DNA of 30,016 bases, taken from a virus. Where the stretch lies: positions 1-30,016 of IMG/VR virus record IMGVR_UViG_3300042907_000357; one strand, given 5' to 3'. Both the position numbers and the translations under genes were made by a program. The notes under the pieces are model-generated. The model was not told the origin of the DNA and made no database searches. It was given only the letters and a program-made list of their open reading frames with translations. Below are positions 19,897 through 30,016 of the stretch, piece after piece. Position 1 is the stretch's first letter, and each line of letters begins with the position of its first letter.

Positions 19897-20325
19897 TTAA
19901 GGTGTTACATCCTTGGTGATTGCTCCAGTGATTGGCCATGTAACTGATGCTGTAGCGAGTTCGCCAACTGCACCATTTAGTGGTGTCCACTCTGAAACCA
20001 AGGCTGTAAAATCATAGCGAGGGTTGTCTACTGCATCTGGTGCAGATGTGTTAGGCTTTACAGTCATAGCAACTGTTCCACCCAAAAGTGGATAAACTGT
20101 TGCTTCAACTTCTCCTGCTGCGAAGTCTTGGTGGAATTCAAGAGTAACTGAGTTATCAGCCAATCCTGCAATTCTTGTCTTTGCTGCTGCTGGAACATTT
20201 CCGCCTGCGAATGCAGTGGTTTCCAATACATCATAAGTTGATGAAAGTGTAACTGACGCAACATGATCGCTAAGATCAACTGCGCCAAGTTTTACTTCAA
20301 CATTTGTAAGTACTATACGAGCCAT
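19897..20325 (-). CDS. Tail-tube-like protein A, 142 aa (tandem paralogue)
   Basis: The first of two tandem related genes. Beta-rich, with the Trp-Pro-Ile-Thr-Gly-Ala-Ile-Thr-Lys-Asp ending shared with copy B. The sequence is richer in Ala and Gly than copy B, with Phe-His-Gln-Asp-Phe-Ala in the middle. Likely arose by gene duplication; both may build the tube, or one may form the tube and the other a decoration, terminator or distal ring. ATG start at 20325. Confidence 0.8.
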   Translation of the reverse strand: MARIVLTNVEVKLGAVDLSDHVASVTLSSTYDVLETTAFAGGNVPAAAKTRIAGLADNSVTLEFHQDFAAGEVEATVYPLLGGTVAMTVKPNTSAPDAVDNPRYDFTALVSEWTPLNGAVGELATASVTWPITGAITKDVTP

Positions 20326-20327
20326 TG

Positions 20328-20558
20328 TTATTTATCTCCTTGTTCGTAATTGAAATTGTTAAAAACAAATGCTTCTGGTTCATCCTTTAGCACTTGTGGT
20401 TCTTCTTTTGCTTTTGGTGTCTTTACTGCTTCTTTGATATGCCCTGCTGCAAGAAGATGTTCAACTCTTCCTCCTGCACTAAGTATATCATCTTGGGTAA
20501 GTTTTTCACCATTAATCTTACCGCAAACTTTTTTACTTGAGGTAACTGTATATTCCAT
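20328..20558 (-). CDS. Small neck-region protein, 76 aa
   Basis: Not recognised with certainty. The first 45 residues (Val-Thr-Ser-Ser-Lys-Lys-Val-Cys-Gly-Lys...Asp-Asp-Ile-Leu-Ser-Ala-Gly-Gly-Arg-Val-Glu-His-Leu-Leu-Ala-Ala-Gly-His-Ile) look like a compact winged-helix-like fold; the rest is Lys/Pro/Glu-rich and unfolded. Small proteins of this size occur between the tail terminator and tube genes in other phages. Role not known. Confidence 0.55.
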   Translation of the reverse strand: MEYTVTSSKKVCGKINGEKLTQDDILSAGGRVEHLLAAGHIKEAVKTPKAKEEPQVLKDEPEAFVFNNFNYEQGDK

Positions 20559-20567
20559 TGTTTTCTC

Positions 20568-20975
20568 CTATCCCCAAATTGTGAGGTTGTAACGATAAGA
20601 TAAATATTGTGTTTCTCCAGTAGTATAAGTGCCACTTTCAGCAGTTATAACTCTTAGAGTATCAACAAGACCACCTAACGATCTATCTGATTCTAAAGCA
20701 GTTTTAATTGAACCATTACCACTTCCAGCCAAGAAACCATCAAGTTTTTCTTGCCCTGTTCTTTCAGATATTCTTTGAACAATCACAAATACATCAACAG
20801 ATGCTTGGTCTAAACCACGCATATTGTCAACATCAAATGTGAAATCTAATTGCCCTACTACTGCACATGGTGGAACAATAACATCTGGAATTAAGTCATA
20901 GACTCTTAGATTTGTTATTGTCTGCAGGTTGGCTTTGAGTGCATCTCTTACGCCATTGACATTGGTAATAGCCAT
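20568..20975 (-). CDS. Tail terminator / minor capsid-type protein, 135 aa
   Basis: The N-terminal helix Asn-Gly-Val-Arg-Asp-Ala-Leu-Lys-Ala-Asn-Leu is followed by Leu-Arg-Val-Tyr-Asp-Leu-Ile-Pro-Asp, then a beta sheet with a Val-Phe-Val-Ile-Val-Gln-Arg strand. Helix-then-sheet with an Ile-Pro-Asp turn is common in tail-terminator (gpU-like) and neck proteins, and gene order agrees: after the connector and before the tube. ATG shares a base with the connector stop. Confidence 0.65.
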   Translation of the reverse strand: MAITNVNGVRDALKANLQTITNLRVYDLIPDVIVPPCAVVGQLDFTFDVDNMRGLDQASVDVFVIVQRISERTGQEKLDGFLAGSGNGSIKTALESDRSLGGLVDTLRVITAESGTYTTGETQYLSYRYNLTIWG

Positions 20976-21610
20976 TAGTATGCCAACCCAAAATTTCTAC
21001 GGTATGTCTTTAGAAGCATCTCAACATCTGGATCAAGACGAGAATTAAGACGAACTGTTCCTAACTCTACAGAGCCTGCTATACCAAATGGAGATTGTTT
21101 TCTAATAAATAATCTTGCTGCCTGAATCTTGCAGGCTAATTCTACTTCGTAAGGAATTGAGGACCAGCCCCAAACTCCAGTTATTTTTACTGTCTGAGGA
21201 AAGAAATAAGGAAATACATATGTCTGAATTGCTAATAGTCTGGTAACTGGCTTCCCAGTTTCTGGGTTATTTACAGGCTCATACATAACATCTGTATCTA
21301 AATTCCAAATTTGTGTAAATGGACCAGACTGATTTGCTCTTGATGCTATCTCTGTTGGTTGAACAAGATCATCTATCTCTAAGTACCACGGATTTACAGG
21401 TGTGTAGTATTTTGTGACAGGTGATGCTAATGTACCCTCTTGGTAGAAAGATCTCTGGCAGTAGTCATCAATCATACGGCTTGCAGCAAGAATCGCCATT
21501 TGGATTTCATTATCATCCAGGCTGTCTTCAATTTGAAGGCTGTTTCTTACATCTGCTAATGTCGTATAGACATTATTAGGCTGCACACTTTGACTAAGCG
21601 TAGGCTTCAT
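20975..21610 (-). CDS. Head-tail connector protein (gp6-like), 211 aa
   Basis: The start is followed by Tyr-Thr-Thr-Leu-Ala-Asp-Val-Arg-Asn-Ser-Leu, then Asp-Asp-Asn-Glu-Ile-Gln-Met-Ala-Ile-Leu-Ala-Ala-Ser-Arg-Met-Ile-Asp-Asp-Tyr-Cys, a four-helix layout seen in HK97 gp6 and related adaptor proteins that bind the portal. A C-terminal helical part with Ala-Cys-Lys-Ile-Gln-Ala-Ala-Arg-Leu-Phe and a final Arg-Leu-Asp-Pro-Asp-Val-Glu-Met-Leu-Leu segment complete it. Its ATG overlaps the stop of the upstream 34-codon gene (ATGA). Confidence 0.75.
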   Translation of the reverse strand: MKPTLSQSVQPNNVYTTLADVRNSLQIEDSLDDNEIQMAILAASRMIDDYCQRSFYQEGTLASPVTKYYTPVNPWYLEIDDLVQPTEIASRANQSGPFTQIWNLDTDVMYEPVNNPETGKPVTRLLAIQTYVFPYFFPQTVKITGVWGWSSIPYEVELACKIQAARLFIRKQSPFGIAGSVELGTVRLNSRLDPDVEMLLKTYRRNFGLAY

Positions 21611-21711
21611 TTAATCCTCTTCTCCAATTTAGGCAACATTGCTTTCTCCGTCTTAGGAGTTGCAGTTGCTGTTTCTTTCTTGATTTTAAAAATCTTCTTA
21701 ATCTTTTTCAT
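21607..21711 (-). CDS. 34-aa Lys-rich microprotein
   Basis: A short frame after the terminator and directly before the connector gene: ATG 21711 with an AAAAGGGG ribosome site, stop overlapping the connector ATG by 4 bases (ATGA). About a third of the residues are Lys, with a hydrophobic Ile/Phe pattern in the first half and a Thr-Ala-Thr-Ala-Thr-Pro stretch in the middle. It may bind capsid or DNA, or simply couple translation of the connector. Confidence 0.6.
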   Translation of the reverse strand: MKKIKKIFKIKKETATATPKTEKAMLPKLEKRIK

Positions 21712-21721
21712 AAATCCCCTT

Positions 21722-21765
21722 TTTAAAAAGAGTAGGCCCAAAGCGGGGACATTCAGGCCTACTCT
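21722..21765 (-). terminator. Intrinsic terminator downstream of the capsid gene
   Basis: On the minus strand, 10-base perfect arms (21765-21756 and 21738-21729) around a 17-base loop are followed by TTTT (TCTTTTTA). It would lower expression of connector and tail genes relative to the capsid. A further hairpin with 7-base arms (21795-21816) lies closer to the capsid stop and has no T-run. Confidence 0.75.
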
Positions 21766-21831
21766 CCCTTAGATTGCTCTAAGTATTGCAGCAAGGTTAG
21801 GTTTCAAGGCCTAACCCTGTGCAAATTTAAC

Positions 21832-23181
21832 TTAGAATGTAGGTGTTACAAGACCAGTTCCAGAGATTCTGGATACTGCTCCTGGATAACGGCCAGCAGT
21901 GAATGCTGAGTATCCGTAAACTACAGACTTGATTGTGAGTGAGCCTGCACCAGTTGCATCAAAGTTCAATGCGAATGGTGATCCTGCTTGCTCCCATAGG
22001 TGTAGTTCGTTTGCATTTACGCAATAGATATCGTCCTGGTCAGTACCAGAACCTGCTGTTGTTGTAACATTTGCATCTGCAATGATAGGAAGACCCATCA
22101 ATGAGTAACCTGAGTTACCGTAGTATGCTTGTCCAGCACCTGTTGCGTATGAGTTCATTGGACCATTAACTGTTGGAACTACCAATGGACGACCCTGTAG
22201 GTCAACTGCTGCAAGCAAGAATGCAAGACGGCGTGGGTGCATGATCCAGTGTGTTGGATTCTGGAATACGCTTGTCTGTACCTTCTGGTAGGCATCTGCC
22301 AACTTTGGATATAGTTCTGCAACTGTTGGTGAAGCATCGTTAAATGCAACCTGATTGATTCCTGGTGTCTGTTGGATACCAAGGATTTCACCTGATGCAC
22401 CAGAACCATTTAGGATCTGATTATCAAGTGTTGTGTGCCATCCACGAACAAGGTCTTGAATGATGAACTGGTCAATGCCTGTTCCTCTTTCAATTGCTTG
22501 CTTTGAGATATCTTGCTGACCTGCGATTGTACGAACATTCACAGTCAATAGTGTATCGTCAGCATTTGTCTCTGAGATAGCATCGTTTTCAGCAGCCTGA
22601 ACTGCAGTTGATGTACCAGTTGTCATGCGTGAGATATTTAGTGTCATACCTGCTGCTGGAAGAGCCATCTTGTTTGTTGCGAAGTCTGCTGTTGGGCGAC
22701 CTGCACGAGCAAGAGGTGCTGCAAGATCAACGAGGTACTGTGGGATTACAAGACCAGCAAAGTTGCCAGTTCCTACATCACGACGCTCAATCTCTTCTTC
22801 ACGAGTGTGACGAGCCAAACGCTCCTGTGCTGCATAGTCATTACCAAACTTAGCAGCGAATGCATCCTTAACGAATGACAATCCTGACTCTGGTGTATAA
22901 GTACGAGCCTCACGAGTTACCTTTGCTCCGCCAACCTTTGGCATTGCAACATCTGCAACTGCTGAACGAGCCTCTGATGCCTTAGCATCTGCTGCTGCCT
23001 GTGCAGTTAACTTTTCAATCTTTGAATCAAGTGAGCGTGACTCTTCAACAAGGGCATCAACCTTTGCTGATTCGTCTTCTGTAAGGTCTGTACGGTTCTC
23101 TGCAGCAACTGCTTCAAGAACTGCGTCCAACTCTACCTTAACTGCATCACGGCGTTCAATTACTTTGTCTAAATAAGACAT
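21832..23181 (-). CDS. Major capsid protein, HK97 fold
   Basis: A 449-residue capsid protein. The first about 100 residues form a charged helical delta domain (Lys/Glu/Ala/Val), the built-in scaffold removed by the prohead protease. The mature part has the HK97-fold signatures: an Asn-Phe-Ala-Gly-Leu-Val-Ile-Pro-Gln-Tyr N-arm area, an Arg-Gly-Thr-Gly-Ile-Asp segment, the Trp-His-Thr-Thr-Leu-Asp-Asn-Gln-Ile-Leu-Asn-Gly-Ser-Gly core and a Thr-His-Trp-Ile-Met-His-Pro P-domain segment. Ribosome site AAGGAG. The neighbours (protease before, connectors after) agree. Confidence 0.93.
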   Translation of the reverse strand: MSYLDKVIERRDAVKVELDAVLEAVAAENRTDLTEDESAKVDALVEESRSLDSKIEKLTAQAAADAKASEARSAVADVAMPKVGGAKVTREARTYTPESGLSFVKDAFAAKFGNDYAAQERLARHTREEEIERRDVGTGNFAGLVIPQYLVDLAAPLARAGRPTADFATNKMALPAAGMTLNISRMTTGTSTAVQAAENDAISETNADDTLLTVNVRTIAGQQDISKQAIERGTGIDQFIIQDLVRGWHTTLDNQILNGSGASGEILGIQQTPGINQVAFNDASPTVAELYPKLADAYQKVQTSVFQNPTHWIMHPRRLAFLLAAVDLQGRPLVVPTVNGPMNSYATGAGQAYYGNSGYSLMGLPIIADANVTTTAGSGTDQDDIYCVNANELHLWEQAGSPFALNFDATGAGSLTIKSVVYGYSAFTAGRYPGAVSRISGTGLVTPTF

Positions 23182-23297
23182 TTGTTGTTCTCCTTTTTGT
23201 GAGTTATTTTAGTTTGAGGTGGTGGTTATGGATTTCACGACGCTTACAAGGGTGTGAGCCTAACTCCGACTTCAGTCCTATCTTGTGGATAGGAATA
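23182..23297 (-). promoter_or_regulatory. Structured leader before the capsid gene (possible tRNA-like relic)
   Basis: A 116-base gap with no ATG-initiated gene. On the minus strand: a perfect 6-bp hairpin with a 5-base loop (23277-23293), and a long-range 6-bp match (23201-23206 with 23261-23266) that ends just before the capsid ribosome site. Between them lie words that look like tRNA-Thr parts, for example CACCCTTGTAAG, but the acceptor and T arms do not match. An open frame without a start also crosses it. Probably a capsid 5' leader controlling translation. Confidence 0.5.
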
Positions 23298-24680
23298 TTA
23301 TTTTATTGTGTTTCTCTTTGCTTTTGCTAAGCGTAGAGACATTGATCTTGGCATGTTATCTGGCAGGAAGTTTAGAACTGATGGATGATCTCCAACAATC
23401 TTTGCACCTTGTCCAGGAACATCTACTACATCAATAATGCTTGTAGCCATTTCTTGTTCTTCAACATCTTCCAATGGAGACTCAGACTCTTCTTCGCCTT
23501 CTACTCCATTATTGCCAAGCAGTGTACCCATGACTTCTACAGCCTTCATGATATATTCATGACCTTCTGCTAAGTCTCCAAATACGCTTTCTAATACTAA
23601 TAGTGAATCACCACTTACTTCTCTGCCTTCTTTTATTTCCAAGATGGCTCTCTTTATGGCTTCTCTTGCTTCTACAGAAGTTGCAGGATATGCTGGATAT
23701 GTTACGATTGACACATCTCCGTCAGCCAAAGATACCTCAGTAAGGGTTCTTTCTGTACGGTCTTTGCTCCAGTTTTGACGGATAACTCTGAATGCAAAAG
23801 ACATTTGATCAACATCTCCACGCTCAACAAGAGTATATAGATCTCTTGCTTCCTGTGTATTTGCTAACTCTGCTTCAAAGTATAGACCTGTTTCGTCTTC
23901 GTATAATCTCATGGTACCGTTTTTGGTTCTGGCCATAGGTAATCCTTCATGATTAGCCAATAGACGAACATCTGGTGTCTCTTGAAGTGTCTTTGTGAAT
24001 GCACCAGGTGCAATCTTTTCAATAAACGGTAGTGGCAAGGAAGCCTCATTGAATACTGCAGCATAGCCTGCCATACGCATAGTACCGTCTTCTGCCTGTC
24101 GTGCTTCTATGTCTCTGACCGTAAAGGTACGGCGTTCAGTCTTTTTCATCTTGCTCCTTGCTTTATTAGTTTCATTATCTAATTTATCTATTTGGCGTTG
24201 TGCCCAGTCTTGAGCAGCATCATCAAAATTTGCATTGCCACCCCAAAGTAGCCAAGCAACTAATCCAGCACCAGGATATTCTGGATCTGAAGAATCCTTG
24301 TTCTTTGGTGCTTGTCCATCAGCCTTGTGTCTTGCGAACCAAGGGGCCATCTTTCTTACTTTATTATCAGAGATACGACCTGCTGCCATTTCTCTTGCTT
24401 CACGCTTTGTTGCATCTGTTAGACCATCTCCGCCATAACCTTCTGCCAAGTAGTCTAATCCTCTTTGTGCGTTGTCTCTAATAAACTGTGGAACATTAGA
24501 AACTGCTCTAACTTCTCCACCTGGTTCCATATCTTCTGCTATAGATATTGCTACCATTTGATCAACAGCGTCTTGCTTATTGTCATGGCATTTTAGAGTA
24601 GTATATGAACCATCGTCTTCTTGCTTTACCGTCGCCCAACCAGAGCAATCTGACTGTTTATTTGAGACAAGATAAGGCAT
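23298..24680 (-). CDS. Prohead protease (HK97 gp4-like) with N-terminal extension
   Basis: A 460-residue protein. Residues about 180-345 form the HK97-type prohead serine protease: Ala-Gly-Tyr-Ala-Ala-Val-Phe-Asn, Pro-Gly-Ala-Phe, His244 (Leu-Leu-Ala-Asn-His-Glu-Gly), Ser294 (Gln-Met-Ser-Phe-Ala-Phe) and Val-Ser-Ile-Val-Thr-Tyr-Pro-Ala-Tyr-Pro. It cleaves scaffold parts from the capsid protein. The N-terminal 178 residues form a separate domain (two helices, then a Trp-Leu-Leu-Trp-Gly-Gly-Asn stretch) that is not part of the classical protease. The C-terminus after about 345 is acidic and unfolded and may act as scaffold. ATG shares one base with the portal stop. Confidence 0.9.
   Translation of the reverse strand: MPYLVSNKQSDCSGWATVKQEDDGSYTTLKCHDNKQDAVDQMVAISIAEDMEPGGEVRAVSNVPQFIRDNAQRGLDYLAEGYGGDGLTDATKREAREMAAGRISDNKVRKMAPWFARHKADGQAPKNKDSSDPEYPGAGLVAWLLWGGNANFDDAAQDWAQRQIDKLDNETNKARSKMKKTERRTFTVRDIEARQAEDGTMRMAGYAAVFNEASLPLPFIEKIAPGAFTKTLQETPDVRLLANHEGLPMARTKNGTMRLYEDETGLYFEAELANTQEARDLYTLVERGDVDQMSFAFRVIRQNWSKDRTERTLTEVSLADGDVSIVTYPAYPATSVEAREAIKRAILEIKEGREVSGDSLLVLESVFGDLAEGHEYIMKAVEVMGTLLGNNGVEGEEESESPLEDVEEQEMATSIIDVVDVPGQGAKIVGDHPSVLNFLPDNMPRSMSLRLAKAKRNTIK
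24147..24159 (-). promoter_or_regulatory. Internal ribosome site and ATG in the protease gene
   Basis: AAGGAG (24159-24154) lies 4 bases before an in-frame ATG (24149), exactly where the extension ends and the protease domain begins. Starting there would give a 283-residue protein of the usual HK97 protease size. Confidence 0.65.
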
Positions 24681-26086
24681 TATTCCTTGACCTCATCACT
24701 GTAAGCAGCCTTTGGATCTGTTGGATCAACCAAGGATACTTGCTGTAATTGTGCTGAAGGCAATCCTGTGTGAGTTAGTTCTGAGATATCCAGCATCTTA
24801 GCAACATCATCTGGGTTGTAACCAACCTGGACAAGGATAGATGCAATTTCAGCCTTCATCTTATCTCCAACAAGTGGTGCTTGTGAAGCATCAATGTTTT
24901 GTAGAGGAAGTCTATACTGATCTCCTGAATCACCAAGTGATGATAGGTCTTCGTAGTTGCGTACATCGTTTAGTGACAAGAAGCCTTCTCTTAATCCCTT
25001 TGTGTATGCATCAAAACGCTCTATTGTTGTGCCTCGCAAAAGTGCATCAAGGTTAAATCTAATAAATCCATCTGACTCAGGAAGTAGTGGAGATAGTGCT
25101 TGTTCCAAACGCTCAAGCAATGGACGCAATGAGTGTTGAACAAATGAAAGGTTCTGTGCTTCAACAGATGCATAAGACATAGCACCTGATGTAGGATGAC
25201 CTAATAGGCTTAGTGGGACACGGAAAATTCTGGCAATGTCCTCTACATTGAAGCGTCTGACCTCAATGAGTTGTGCGTCAGAAGCGTTTAGTGATAATGG
25301 CTTAAATGATGCACCACCTGATAAAATTCCAATCTTACCAGACATGTATGGACCAGCATGTGACTCTTGCCAGTTACGAGCAATATCTCCTGCTTGTTCT
25401 GCATTTAATTCTCCTGCAACTTCAATAACTCCACCAGGATTAGCAGCGTTACCAAAATATGAGGCAGCGTATGTATCAGAAGCCTGAGCAATACCAACAG
25501 ACATACGGCAAGCACCAATTGGGCTTAAGCCGTAGTGTGATCCTGGTAATCTAAATAGTGGAATATGAAGAACTTCTTTGCTTGTAAGAATCTGATCATA
25601 TAAATTGTTGTCTATATCTTTAACTCTGTATACAAGTGGCTCTCCTGGGATTGGTCTTTCAATTCTTACTTCATTTGGATTAAGTACATATAGTTCTGTT
25701 ACTTCATCATTATCATCTCGTACCGTCAAAATAAATGCATTACCATGTAGGTGTAAGGATGTGATTACCTGCTCAATAAATTCTAATCTTGTTGTTTCTG
25801 GATTTGGCTTGTTTACCCACTCTGGAGTATAGCCATAAACTGTTGTATAGGAAAGGCGATTACGGCCTCTGCGTACATAAGCACCCATTGGCAATGAAGC
25901 AATGGTATCTCCAAGTAGTCTTACGCATGAATAAACTGTAGATGTACGAATAGCAGATTCTGTATCAACATATGTACCTGTATTGGCTACACCAAACAAA
26001 GGACGAGGTGGAATCAATGGAAGTATATATTGACTGTTCATGTCTCTGGCTTCACCAGATGCTTTTAGTCTTTTAGATAGACTCAT
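24680..26086 (-). CDS. Portal protein, HK97 family
   Basis: The dodecameric portal at the capsid vertex, through which DNA enters. 468 residues. Visible are the opening Ser-Ala-Ile-Arg-Thr-Ser-Thr-Val-Tyr-Ser-Cys-Val-Arg-Leu-Leu-Gly-Asp-Thr-Ile-Ala, a His-Gly-Asn-Ala-Phe-Ile strand and Leu-His-Ile-Pro...Tyr-Gly-Leu-Ser-Pro-Ile. Also visible is a crown-side Phe-Arg-Val-Pro-Leu-Ser-Leu-Leu-Gly-His-Pro with Tyr-Ala-Ser-Val-Glu-Ala-Gln. This sequence order is characteristic of the HK97-type portal. It ends with a Thr/Pro/Asp segment. ATG at 26086 with an AAGGAAAAGGG ribosome region. The protease follows directly. Confidence 0.93.
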   Translation of the reverse strand: MSLSKRLKASGEARDMNSQYILPLIPPRPLFGVANTGTYVDTESAIRTSTVYSCVRLLGDTIASLPMGAYVRRGRNRLSYTTVYGYTPEWVNKPNPETTRLEFIEQVITSLHLHGNAFILTVRDDNDEVTELYVLNPNEVRIERPIPGEPLVYRVKDIDNNLYDQILTSKEVLHIPLFRLPGSHYGLSPIGACRMSVGIAQASDTYAASYFGNAANPGGVIEVAGELNAEQAGDIARNWQESHAGPYMSGKIGILSGGASFKPLSLNASDAQLIEVRRFNVEDIARIFRVPLSLLGHPTSGAMSYASVEAQNLSFVQHSLRPLLERLEQALSPLLPESDGFIRFNLDALLRGTTIERFDAYTKGLREGFLSLNDVRNYEDLSSLGDSGDQYRLPLQNIDASQAPLVGDKMKAEIASILVQVGYNPDDVAKMLDISELTHTGLPSAQLQQVSLVDPTDPKAAYSDEVKE

Positions 26087-26112
26087 TTAATTACCCTTTT
26101 CCTTAGTTAAGT

Positions 26113-30016
<3,904 letters not shown>

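Noticed and set aside
20064-20288. 74-codon frame overlapping tail-tube A
   Set aside because: Gln/Leu-rich out-of-frame shadow of a clear structural gene.
22179-22409. 76-codon frame on the minus strand inside the capsid gene
   Set aside because: Frame-shadow with no ribosome site.

Overview
The window is a stretch of a tailed double-stranded DNA phage (or prophage) genome of siphovirus type with an HK97-fold head. Every supported gene lies on the minus strand, so the module reads from right to left. The DNA is AT-rich. Several proteins are of kinds common in actinobacteriophages: the minor tail protein after the tape measure, the zinc-ribbon plus helix-turn-helix protein, the P27-type small terminase and the HNH nuclease beside it. 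Low GC plus these features suggests a phage of a low-GC actinobacterium, perhaps a freshwater one. That host assignment is inference, and no host gene is present to settle it.

In transcription order, the right end (26.1-30.0 kb) is a giant fibre gene cut by the window edge. It has collagen-like Gly-X-Y stretches followed by 42 short beta-roll repeats. The head and connector genes follow (19.5-26.1 kb): portal, prohead protease with an internal start, major capsid with a structured leader, an intrinsic terminator, a 34-residue Lys-rich microprotein, head-tail connectors, and two tandem paralogous tail-tube-like proteins. The tail genes (12.3-19.4 kb) are tail assembly chaperones with a well-formed -1 frameshift site, a gp10-like protein, tape measure, minor tail proteins, and a Thr-Pro-repeat Cys-rich protein.

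Next comes a tightly coupled modification cassette (8.3-12.3 kb): a zinc-ribbon protein, a prolyl-4-hydroxylase-like oxygenase, a second oxygenase-like protein, a radical SAM/SPASM protein, a glycosyltransferase resembling the Skp1-hydroxyproline GlcNAc-transferase (GT60) family, and a UDP-sugar epimerase. Together with the (Thr-Pro)n protein just upstream, this looks like a phage-encoded route that hydroxylates proline and glycosylates it on a virion protein. It is the most exciting content of the window.

Lysis genes (6.7-8.3 kb) follow: a one-TM coiled-coil protein, an M15-type endolysin, a second holin-like protein, and a lysozyme-like transglycosylase that seems to start at ATT. At 6.2-6.6 kb two strong sigma70-type promoters bracket a short RNA carrying an anti-Shine-Dalgarno core and an intrinsic terminator. 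A second structured RNA follows whose 5' end is complementary to the first. The rest (0-6.2 kb) is a run of small overlapping genes (microproteins, zinc-ribbon proteins, a GT-B glycosyltransferase, an endonuclease VII-like nuclease, an HNH nuclease), a third strong promoter, and the start of the small terminase gene, which leaves the window at the left edge. The large terminase is expected just outside to the left. Several genes shorter than 60 codons were found by reading gaps directly.
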